From Delphinus delphis (taxonomy: Eukaryota > Chordata > Mammalia > Artiodactyla > Delphinidae): 64,000 nucleotides of DNA. The stretch lies in assembly GCF_949987515.2 (NCBI RefSeq), contig NC_082694.2, positions 43,362,451 to 43,426,450 on the forward strand, written 5' to 3'. The translations under genes were made by a program, and so were the position numbers. Shown piece by piece: positions 55,441-64,000 of the stretch. How positions within the stretch are numbered: position 1 is the stretch's first letter; each line of letters opens with the position of its first letter. The notes beneath the pieces are model-generated. The model did no database searches and was not told where the DNA came from. It saw only the letters and a list, made by a program, of their open reading frames with translations.

Positions 55441-55624
55441 ACAATTCCCACTTCCAGGATTTCTGTGACAATTCAAGAGGGTCTGGCACCTCCTAGGTGC
55501 TTAAATGTTACACTCAAAATCTCCTCCAGTGGCCTATGTCAGACCCTAAAGAAACCTACCAATGAAATTTGTTCCCTTTGGGTAAGACTTTGCATCTGTA
55601 ACAGTACTCAAAAACAAACTAACA

Positions 55625-55908
55625 GGGCTTCCCTGGTGGCACAGTGGTTGAGAATCTGCCTGCTAATGCAGGGGACACGGGTTCGAGTCCTGATCTGGGA
55701 GGATCCCACATGCCGCAGAGCAACTAGGCCCGTGAGCCACAACTACGGAGCCTGCGCGTCTGGAGCCTGTGCTCCGCAACAAGAGAGGCCGCCATAGTGA
55801 GAGGCCCGCGCACCGCGATGAAGAGTGGCCCCCGCTTGCCACAGCTAGAGAAAGCCCTCGCACAGAAACGAAGACCCAACACAGCCAAAAAATTAATTAA
55901 TTAATTAA
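55625..55908 (+). mobile_element. CHR-type SINE (plus), intermediate length
   Basis: The head is GGGCTTCCCTGGTGGCACAG and the B box is GGTTCGAGTCC. The body mixes the GAGAGGCC phrases of the 210-bp copies with the 'GCCACAGCTAGAGAAAGCCC' and 'ACGAAGACCCAACACAGCC' end of the longer copies, and the tail is AATTAATTAATTAAT. It looks intermediate between the two length classes. No confident TSD was found. Confidence 0.92.
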
Positions 55909-56765
55909 TAAACTCCTACCCCCAACATCTTAAAAAAAACAAAAAACAAATACAGGTAGTATATATTATATGCATACTGTGTCCCAGAAAACTTCTACCA
56001 GATCTGAAAAAGGAAAAGTGGAACAACTGACCAAAATATATACTTACACACTCTTTCTTGAGGTAAGGAAATGAGATTTTCAGAGAAATCACTCTTAAAC
56101 CTTCACAACTAAAGACCTCAGTGGTAACCCAGTATAGTGACAAACCTGAGTATCCAAAAGTAGGAGAAGCTTAATAAGTGTATGCTGATGGTTATCAGGA
56201 TAACCAGCTCTAAAGTTTAATTAATATTAACGTAGCAGGCTATATTTAACCTTGATTTGAGTGAAAGGTATTGAGGGAAATTAGAGAAGCTGCTATGAAA
56301 CGACCCACCCCAGTCCATCTATACTGCTTTGCATTTGGAAACTCCCCCATCCCGCTGGCACCTCCCTCTTACCACATGATTATAATGCACAGTTGTGCCG
56401 CTCAGTTTAGGAATGGATTTCCTTGACTCCCACTCTTCGAAATTCTGGCTTATTCAACAGCACCAGCAGTTTTTGAGAACCAAACGTATTCAGTGCTGAA
56501 ATTTAAAAACTGACTTTATCCTGGATTCTTCAACAAATATATTGAAGGAAAAAAAAGAGAGAGGGGAAGGGAAACCTATACATTAAAAAAGAAAAAAAAC
56601 TTTGAGAGACATAACAGATTACAATGTAGAAGCCTTATTTCCATACTAATTTCAATAAACTATCATCTTGAAAAATTATGAGATGAGGAAATTTAAACAT
56701 TGCATGGATATTTAATAATATTCAGGAATTATTGTTAATTTTTAGATGGGATAATCATATTGTGC
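55909..56765. other. Unique AT-rich sequence
   Basis: No repeat family or exon is recognised. A-rich stretches at 55931-55949 and 56540-56605. Confidence 0.5.
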
Positions 56766-56768
56766 TTA

Positions 56769-56921
56769 TTTTTTTAATATTTATTTATTTAATTTATTTA
56801 TTTGGCTGTGCCTGGTCTTAGTTGCGGCATGTGGGATCCAGTTCCCTGACCAGGGATTGAACCCGGGGCCCCCTGCCTTGGGAGCGTGGCGTCTTAACCG
56901 CTGGACCACCAGGGAAGTCCC
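56769..56921 (-). mobile_element. Short CHR-type SINE (minus)
   Basis: The reversed tail TTAATATTTATTTATTTAATTTATTTATTTGGC is followed by a compact body with 'CCCTGACCAGGGATTGAACCCGG' (the reversed B box). It ends at GGACCACCAGGGAAGTCCC. It is the same short form as at 17164-17297 but better preserved. Confidence 0.92.
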
Positions 56922-56939
56922 ATGTTTATGTTTTTAAAA

Positions 56940-57180
56940 TAATGTTTTATCTTTTAGAGGTACATGCCACAGTGTTTATGGATTTAATAATATAATATCT
57001 GAGATTTGCTTCAAAATAGTCCCTGGGAAGAGAAGAAATGGGTGGGAGTGGTTTAAGCGTAACAAATTTGCGCATGAGTTGGAAATTGGTAAAGCGAGGT
57101 GATGGTAAGTGGGGGTCCTTTACACTGTTCTCTCCCTTTTGTATATGTTTGAAATTTTCCAGAGTAAAAAGGAAAAAAAA
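56940..57180 (+). mobile_element. Old L1 3' end (plus)
   Basis: 'GAGATTTGCTTCAAAATAGTCC', 'GGAAGAGAAGAAATGGGTGGG' and the terminal 'TTTTGTATATGTTTGAAATTTTCCAGAG' plus A-rich end match old mammalian L1 (L1M-type) 3' ends. The minus-strand SINE lies just upstream. Confidence 0.75.
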
Positions 57181-57640
57181 TAACTGCAGGTATCAGTTTT
57201 TGCCAGTTAAAAGAGACATTTTGGAGTCAGGAAATTCTTATAAAAGGAGATGCCCACACACTCCGGGTAACCTACAGCTGATTTCACATAACTGAAAAAT
57301 GTGTGCATTTATTTTTCTAAAAGTGACTTTAAGGTACAGATCCTCCCTTTGAGGAGCCAACCTCCTACGTATCTGAGCTACAGATCTTCTTTCCAGTGGC
57401 TTCTCTGCATCTCCACCTCAAGGTTGACCTGAAGGCACAGCAAGCTCATGTCCAAAACCAGCCGACTTTATTATTTTTCCAACCAAACCTATTTCCTTAT
57501 TCCTTATCTTAGTATTACAAGCACTATCCACTCAGTAGCTCTAATCTATAAACCTAATAGTTATTTTCAATTTCCCCCTCTCCCTCCTCCTCACATGCAC
57601 TTGTCATGTCCAGTCAATTCTAGATCAGAAAAGGTCCATC
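57181..57640. other. Unique sequence, nothing recognised
   Basis: No repeat family or exon is recognised. Confidence 0.5.
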
Positions 57641-57656
57641 AACAATGAACTGGCCT

Positions 57657-57868
57657 TGGGCTTCCCTGGTGGCGCAGTGGTTGAGAGTCCGCCTGCCGAT
57701 GCAGTGGACACGGGTTCGTGCCCTGGTCCGGGAAGATCCCACATGCCACGGAGCGGCTGGGCACGTGAGCCATGGCTGCTGAGCCTGCGTGTCTGGAACC
57801 TGTGCTCCGCAACGGGAGAGGCCACAACAGTGAGAGGCCTGCGTACCGCAAAACAAAAAACAAACAAA
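57657..57868 (+). mobile_element. CHR-type SINE (plus), perfect 16-bp TSD
   Basis: It is almost full length. The head is TGGGCTTCCCTGGTGGCGCAG, the B box is GGTTCGTGCCC, and the tail is AAAACAAAAAACAAACAAAA. The TSD AACAATGAACTGGCCT is identical at 57641-57656 and 57869-57884. The four frames of 78-144 codons covering it are SINE readings. Confidence 0.97.
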
Positions 57869-57884
57869 AACAATGAACTGGCCT

Positions 57885-59025
57885 ATACTCTGAGACTTGT
57901 AGAACTGAAGGAGAGAACAAAGGGTCTGCTGGTCACGCGATCACATCTAAACAGCCCAGCGCAGTGTAGTCAGCTGCAAGGACAGGTAACCACAGGGAAG
58001 AGCAGTAGTGATGAGAAACCTGCCACTTTGAGTGAGAGTACCGCTAACCTCTCTGGGGGCCCTGATACTCTAAGAGCAGGTTGGATATAACCCTACTCAC
58101 CATCTACAGGGAGCTCAAAGCACATGATGAAAGTGCGAATCACCTAGAACAACAACAGCAAAAAAAAAACCTATCCCAAAATAGGACCAAACCACAACCT
58201 GCAGACTACAAATAGAAGAATGAGAAATGCTGAGTTGTTCTAATGGCAAAAGGAGACTTTAATACAAAACTAAAATAGCAAGGAGAATAGTAGTCAGAAT
58301 TTCATTGCTGTCTACAAATAGCATCTGAATAGATGTGACAATGCTACCCATGATTCATCTCCACGAGCCAAACTTGGAGCCAAATGAGCAAAAGAAAAAA
58401 AAAATGGCATTTTACAGGAAAGATGCTTGCAACACATTTAATTTTGCATAAGGAATGTAAATTTCCCAAGGATCTGACCCAAAGCATTAAGCCAGCCCCT
58501 ATATTGTTCTAATCAATTAGGCCTTCCTGCAGCAGCACTTTTGCATTGCAAACAACTAAAGCCATCATATTCTCTAATCAAGAGAAAAATATTCATACAG
58601 ATTGGTTTATTTCCATTTGGTTTTTTTTTAATTGTATTTCTTGAAAAAAATAGAGATTAACTTCTAAAACATATTTGATGATCTCTGTGAAAAGGATGAG
58701 TTGTCATTAAATTATAACCATTTGAAAGGAAGAAATACCTAGATGCTCTTTAGTTTTTGTTTGGGGGCTTTTCAACATTTTGAGATTTTAAAATGTGGAT
58801 TTCCATATGTGAGAGTTGTCATTTAGAATAATCCAAGTCCAAATAAGATGGAGCCTTCAACATTTTTCTGGTACTTAGTATTTTAGATTTATCAAGATTA
58901 CAAAAGTATACATTTTATAGCTAGGATGAGCTTCCAGAACATCTATTCCATCCCTCTCAACCTCCCTTTGGAAATGCAGCAACCTCTGAGGTAGGATCTT
59001 TATTAGTACTGAAAATAATATTAAC
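57885..59025. other. Unique sequence; AT-rich block that may be conserved non-coding DNA
   Basis: No named repeat. The part at 58480-58640 has several homeodomain-type ATTA/TAAT cores (for example CTAATCAATTAGG) and a CTGCAGCAGCACTTTTGCATTGC stretch. It could be an enhancer-like element, but only alignment could show that. Confidence 0.4.
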
Positions 59026-59029
59026 CAAG

Positions 59030-59170
59030 TATTTATTGAACACTATGCCAGATCTTATGCAAAGCTCTTTATATATTATCTCATTCAATCCTCACCAAAT
59101 TCTATGAGATTGTCACAATGACTAACCCCATTTCATAGATGATAAGACTGAGGCTACTAACTAATGAATA
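59030..59170 (-). repeat. MIR (minus)
   Basis: 'AAGTATTTATTGAACACTATGCCAGATC' and 'CCCATTTCATAGATGATAAGACTGAGGC' are reversed MIR sequence. The head is missing. Confidence 0.75.
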
Positions 59171-59174
59171 CCCT

Positions 59175-60780
59175 ATGGACTCCTTCAGTAGATATGAGAA
59201 TATAAGAGCAATGAATAAATGTCCCAACACAAAATCTTCAGAAAATTACTTTATTCCTTAATGGAATAATAACTTTCAAGTTTCTACCTCTATGTCCTCA
59301 AAAAGTATCTTCATAAGGGACAAAAGTTCATAACAAAGTATTTTTTCCCAGAAAACTTCAATTTTATTCCCCTGAGATTCATTCAGTATCTTCTTCAGCA
59401 TTTAGGTCATTTATTGCTCTTAGAGTTTCTAGAATGTAAAGATAGAAATCAGGTTTATGTTCTAAGGGTCCACTGTGTGCTATGGGAAAGTATAAGAAAG
59501 TATCTTTCATACTCTGCAGATATAAACCCAGAGCAAAGATACAAATAGCTGATAAGGGTGTGACTGGGATTTAGATCTGGGTCTTCTAATTCCAAAAGGA
59601 GGGTAAGTGATTGGACTCAGTTAACTGGCTTGCAACTGTGGGAAAAAAATATTTCACAACAAAAATATATTGAAACAAAGAGCCAAAGGGTGGATAGTTT
59701 ATCGAAGGGTTTTAATTATTTATTCAATTCCTGGATCTGGATGGCAACACATGGAATGTTGTCCTGGTCCCAAATTTCTTTTGACAATTTCAACATGGAT
59801 CACATGAAAAGTGAATTCTAAAAGTTGGCAGGCCCACGCTCTTGCTTTCTGCAACATGTGATGTTTGCCCCTTATATTTCCATACAGATCAGCATCAGGA
59901 GACATTAAAAAGGAGGCCTCAAATTTAAGCAAAGAAAAAGGGGAAATGGGAAATCACACTAACGGGAACAATCACAATTCCATTGATTGTTTTTGATCTG
60001 TGACTGTGCCCAATACTATTATCATGAACTTACAATTCAACCAATGAAGTCAATAATGCTAGGTGACCTACACTGTTGACATTTTGCAGCAAATGAATTC
60101 AGAGTTCTGCTATTCTATAGCAGTAGCAGCAGCAGCAAACACTTGGAAATGTATAGCATGAAGGTATTCACTAGCATCTTCTCATTCTGAATCCGCTGAA
60201 TCAATCTTCCAGTTTAAAAAAGTATCCCTGAACCCCAAATACCTGGTGAACCATACAATGCAGATCAATAGATTTTTTTAGTACAATAATTGTTTCTCTC
60301 TGGGAGATTCCCATTAGTCCCAGAGGCAAGAATACTTTGATTGACCTCAAGGAACACAGCAGATGTGGATAAGCTGTGTGTGCTGCTGACCTTATCAGAA
60401 GAAAGCCAGGCCTTGAAAATCACAGGGGAACACCCTGGGCATGTGTATGTTGGCTGTGGGAAAGCAAACAGCTGTGTACTCTCTTTAAAAGCCAACCAAA
60501 CCAAGAAATGCAGACTATGGGAGGGCAAACTAGAAAAAGAAATGTGCGCATTAACAATATAAAACATTCCCAGGAAATAATAATATGAATGGAAACAAGA
60601 TGAGGTATGCTGTAAGCATCTGGGATTCCTTAATGTACTAGTTAGTAGAAAAGATTTTCTACATAAAATCCTGGTGACCCAGTTGCTTAAGCTCCTGGGG
60701 ACAGAGGATAAATTTACCCTGCTACTTTGAATGCCACATTTCCTATTTGGCGCTATAGCCAAATAAGACAGCAGGAAGAC
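59175..60780. other. Unique sequence, nothing recognised
   Basis: A (CAG)n-like AGCAGTAGCAGCAGCAGC run at 60119-60136. A 165-codon minus-strand frame (60265-60762) overlaps 73- and 70-codon plus-strand frames. It has no domain, no recognised repeat and no splice signals checked in its favour, so it is treated as chance. Confidence 0.5.
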
Positions 60781-60794
60781 AGTGGAGAAAGGAG

Positions 60795-60838
60795 AGAAGG
60801 AAGGAGGGACAGAGGGAGGGAGGGAGGGAGGGAGGGGA
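60795..60838 (+). repeat. (GGGA)n/(GGAA)n low-complexity tract
   Basis: GAGAAGGAAGGAGGGACAGA followed by GGGA units for about 44 bp. Confidence 0.95.
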
Positions 60839-60839
60839 A

Positions 60840-61320
60840 TCTAGGATACACTCAGGGAAGTCTTGACTTTGGAATGGAAGGAGTTTTTAGCTCCACTAAA
60901 ATCACTACCCAACGCCAATAAGGCCAGATCAGAGCAGAGGCAATCCCTTGTCCCCTGCCATGAACTGGAACAAGAAGTGGAGCACATTGTTAGTACAGAA
61001 GAATTACAAGCAGCTGTACCCTGACATCTCTGAGAAAGCAGCATGTGATCCTGGGCAGAGCACAGTGGTGAGAGTTCATGAAACAAAGTTTTACAATCTC
61101 AGGTTAAAATTATTCCAACTCTGCAGCAAAACCAATGCACTGCTGAACAAACAGAACAGATACAGAGACATGAAAGTAAGCCCTGCTTCATGTGCAAGAA
61201 GAAGACCTAAATGGAACCCAGAGGTGCCTTCTAAGAACCCACAGCAGCTGTTGCCTAAGGGAAAATTTAAAACTTCAACATCCCTCTTATAAACTCCTCA
61301 AAAATTGGTTAAAGACCTGG
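60840..61320. other. Unique sequence, nothing recognised
   Basis: A 114-codon plus-strand frame (60948-61292) overlaps frames in other phases and has no domain. Confidence 0.5.
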
Positions 61321-61324
61321 AATA

Positions 61325-61630
61325 ATTTTTATTCATTCATTCATTCATTCTTTCAGCTAGTGTTCAAGGCAGGCCTACTATGTGCCAAGCCCTATATTAG
61401 GTGTTAGAGATACAGGGACAAAATAAGACACGGACCCTTGCCCTCAAGGAGCTCACAGCTCAGCAGAGGAGAAAACTGTGGCATGAATTCACTGCAATAC
61501 AGTGTAATGGGTAGATGACTGTTTAAAAAAGGGTCAAGGTGATGGAATTGAAGAGTAGGCAGATGGAAAAGCAAAGGTCAGGAAATGGAAGGGGTGATCC
61601 TGACACATTGAGGGTGCTTCAAAGAGTTAG
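61325..61630 (-). repeat. L2-like 3' end (minus) plus possible trailing part
   Basis: It opens with an ATTCATTCATTCATTC run. 'AAGGCAGGCCTACTATGTGCCAAGCCC', 'GATACAGGGACAAAATAAGACACGG' and 'CTTGCCCTCAAGGAGCTCACAGCTC' are all reversed L2 3' sequence. The part after about 61475 is A/G-rich and probably belongs to the same ancient element. Confidence 0.75.
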
Positions 61631-61634
61631 TTTA

Positions 61635-63135
61635 AAGTCTATTAAACTTTGATTTTGAATACCTCTAAGTAAATCATGCACATTCCCCAGCAAGCACAGA
61701 ACACACCACTCCATATTGCCTTACACTGGGCCAGATTATCACATTTATGTTATCTGGCTAGATACTGGCATTTGTGTGTATGATTCCTGAGCTAGGTCAA
61801 GGCCAGGGACATACTACCTACTCCTACAGGTCGATTGCAAACGTGTGAGGGGTTTTTGGCTGTCACAATAACTGGCAGATGCTACTGGAAGTTGTGACCC
61901 AGGACCAGGAATGCTCCACATCCTGCAATGCCTGGGGACCTTGCTCACAAGGAAGACTCGTCTATCCCAAATGCCCGCAGCACCGTCTCTGAGAGACGCT
62001 GGGCCAGATCGTGTCATGCTATGACATTTGCCCTTGAACTTTAACAGTTATTGCCTGGCTCTCTTTGAATTATTAACTTTTCTAAATTACTAACAACACG
62101 AGAACACACACAGAGAAAAAAAGAGAATTCCGTAGAGAACCTTGATTTATAATTGATGCTGAGAAAGAGACAACATGTTTTGCTGCATTTGAAAGGAAGG
62201 CAAATATTTCCTTCCCTGAAATAGTAGCAGTATCTGGCTTCTTAATAAAGACAGTGTTTGTAAAACCAAGGGTTCCTTCCCCCTGCAATTTCAGACCAGT
62301 GCCTCGTTAGAGAAACCAGAAGGAAAGCTACCCAAAACCACTTTAAAGGGGTTAGCTTTTACAAGTGAAATTTCTGGCATCAGCCTTCTTTTGATGGTAG
62401 TAAATGTTGTAGTGGGGACGAGGGGCTACCTATTGGACACATCAGAAAGCAGAACGATGTCATGGAAATATTTCTGGTTAGCCATTCAGGGGAGGTTCAG
62501 AGCCACTGAAGTTGACACTATTTCTATGGTCTGTATCCCGGTGTAAATTCCAGGAAAAGAAATTATAATTGTAATACCGTAGGCAGCTTCAAAGAGTGTG
62601 TAGAAAAGGACAAATGATGCGTATTCTGGGATTCAAAGGCAAGTTGCGGGTACTTTATATAGACTTCCCGACTCCACAGAAAGTGATGAGGGAAGGTCTG
62701 TTCCCCCAAGGATGATCCTGGAAAGTGACTGCTGAGGAGTGTAGCCTTGGTGAAATGCATGAAGGTGGACAACAAATCTGTGATCGAGCCATTATTTCGG
62801 TTTTTCAGCAGGTCAAATAGGTGGGAAAATGAGACAGAAATGAGTCTTCACATATCTGTAATCATTAAAGAGCTGCAAGAGAGCATTCTTAAGTTGCAAG
62901 GGTGCAAGATTCTCATTAGGATTTCTGACTAAAGCATAAAACCACAACTGCTATGTATCATCCCCTGCTCCCCTTACTGCCAACCTTGAAAACTAGCCCA
63001 TTCTTAATGCCTCCACTCTCTTATTCCCACTCTCATCAGTCTTGCTTCTGCTGCTGAGAGGATTCTCATACCACATTCACTAGGGAGTCAACTCGCAGCC
63101 CAACAACCTCTTTCATTCTCACTGTTTCTGCTGCC
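61635..63135. other. Unique sequence, nothing recognised
   Basis: No repeat family, exon or RNA gene is recognised. Short frames here have no domain. Confidence 0.5.
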
Positions 63136-63139
63136 TTTT

Positions 63140-63374
63140 CTCAAATTCATTCATTCATGCAGGATTTATTGAGATACCACTAGATAGAGGCATTATTCTA
63201 GACCTGGGTGAAAACAGCAATGGAAAAGAGAGGCAAGGTCCCAGCTCTAATGGAACTTAGAGTCTGATGGGATGGAGGGGAGATAAAGAACGGGATCTAA
63301 TCAGCTAGCAAAAAATCTACAAAGGCAGTCAAATAGGGTATTCGGCTAGACAGTGACAAGGGAGGGGGCTATGA
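63140..63374 (-). repeat. L2-like mammal-wide repeat (minus), left part
   Basis: 'ATTCATTCATGCAGGATTTATTGAGATACC' and 'GGTCCCAGCTCTAATGGAACTTAGAGTCTGATGGG' resemble reversed L2-like 3' sequence. It continues after the MIR at 63385-63612. Confidence 0.6.
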
Positions 63375-63384
63375 AAGATAAAGG

Positions 63385-63612
63385 AGCCAGACCACCTGAG
63401 TTCATATCCTGGCTCTGCCACTAATTAGCTATGTGACCTTAGAGGAGCTGTTTCCCCTCTTTGTGCCTCAATTTCCTTGACTATGAAATGGAAATAAAAA
63501 TACTACATGCCTTACAGGGTTTTCTTGAGGGTTAATGAATTAAGTGCTTTCTATAAGTGCATAGCACAGTGCCTGGCATTAACTGAGAGCTCAGTGTTAG
63601 CTGCTGATTCAT
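63385..63612 (+). repeat. MIR (plus) inserted in an L2-like repeat
   Basis: 'GGAGCCAGACCACCTGAGTTCATATCCTGGCTCTGCCAC' is a clear head. 'TGTGACCTTAGAGGAGC', 'GCCTCAATTTCC' and 'GCACAGTGCCTGGCATTAACTGAG' complete it. Full-length layout. Confidence 0.92.
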
Positions 63613-64000
63613 TACTTATATGACTATTCTCATTATTATATTGGGTGGTGAAGAAAGGCCCATCTGAGGAGTGGCATGTGAGCTGAAACCTAAATGACCA
63701 GTAGAAACCGGCTGAGGAAAGATTTGGGGAAGATCATTCCAGACTAAAGGAAAACCGACATGGGAAAGAGCTTGAGAGGTTCCCAGGAAAAGTAGAAAGG
63801 GTGGAGACGAGGTGGATGATGGAGAGAGTGGCAAGAAATGAAGTCAAAGTGGTAAGCAGGGCCAAATAAAGTGGGGCCTTATAAGATAGAGAATGTCTCT
63901 CTGTTTTGTCAGTAACTGAAAAATTTGCCCATCCACATAGACTGTAGCAGGTTGTTGTCCACACAAAGGCAACCCACATCAGAACATAATCTCCAGCATT
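63613..64000 (-). repeat. L2-like mammal-wide repeat, right part; runs off the window
   Basis: 'GCATGTGAGCTGAAACCTAAATGACC', 'GGGGAAGATCATTCCAGAC' and 'GCAGGGCCAAATAAAGTGGGGCC' are phrases of a common old element that starts with the L2-like segment at 63140. The family is not named. The two minus-strand frames here are chance. Confidence 0.45.

Noticed and set aside
57656..58090. 144-codon plus-strand open frame
   Set aside because: The first half is the SINE at 57657-57868 translated. The same peptide pattern recurs at every SINE in the window.
60265..60762. 165-codon minus-strand open frame
   Set aside because: It overlaps two plus-strand frames of 70-73 codons, has no domain and no codon or composition signal. 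A chance frame of this length is expected in 64 kb.
60948..61292. 114-codon lysine-rich plus-strand frame
   Set aside because: Overlapping frames in other phases, and no recognised ribosomal or nuclear protein similarity that would suggest a processed pseudogene.

Overview
The window is nuclear DNA from a mammal, most likely a cetacean (whale or dolphin). At least fifteen copies of a tRNA-derived SINE are scattered through it on both strands. They begin with the 5' signature GGGCTTCCCTGGTGGCGCAG and carry a GGTTCG-type B box, a GC-rich body and an A-rich tail. This is the CHR family of whales and hippos. Several copies keep perfect 12-17 bp target-site duplications (TSDs), so they are fairly young on this lineage. 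Three L1 insertions share an artiodactyl-type L1 3' end, which agrees with this placement.

No functional protein-coding gene or RNA gene can be supported. Reading frames longer than 60 codons are scattered at the density chance would give. Many lie inside SINEs, where the same body yields the same shadow peptides again and again. The one recognisable protein relic is the last 133 codons of an L1 ORF2 (48326-48727, minus strand), a dead 5'-truncated copy. One short segment (30655-30829) looks like a first coding exon: acceptor, Kozak-like ATG, signal-peptide-like start and GTAAGT donor. It is reported as a weak candidate only. The window reads as intergenic or deep intronic sequence.

Layout. 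1-3.6 kb: unique DNA, then an old L1/HAL1 body interrupted by a young SINE. 3.8-20 kb: SINEs on both strands, MIR, L2 and MER5-like fossils, an LTR-like block near 7.6-8.1 kb and AT-rich unique DNA. 20-30 kb: an inverted SINE pair, an L1 3' end inserted into an L2, a second L1 3' end, another SINE and an MLT1-like LTR. 30-33 kb: the exon candidate, a SINE with two deletions and two head-to-tail L1 3' ends, each carrying a microsatellite at the same internal site. 33-43 kb: mostly unique sequence, with a 160-nt pure purine tract near 39 kb. 43-50 kb: a SINE, clustered MIRs, and a SINE nested inside an L1 that is inserted beside an L2. 50-64 kb: more SINEs, dinucleotide repeats, old L1 ends, and L2 and MIR fossils.

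Because there are no genes, the content is mainly a record of layered transposition. TSDs and nesting give relative ages: L2, MIR and MER5-like elements are oldest, then MLT1-like LTR and old L1s, then the artiodactyl-type L1s, then CHR SINEs. Repeat family names come from recognition by eye, not from a library search. Boundaries backed by a TSD are good to a base or two; those of old repeats are approximate.
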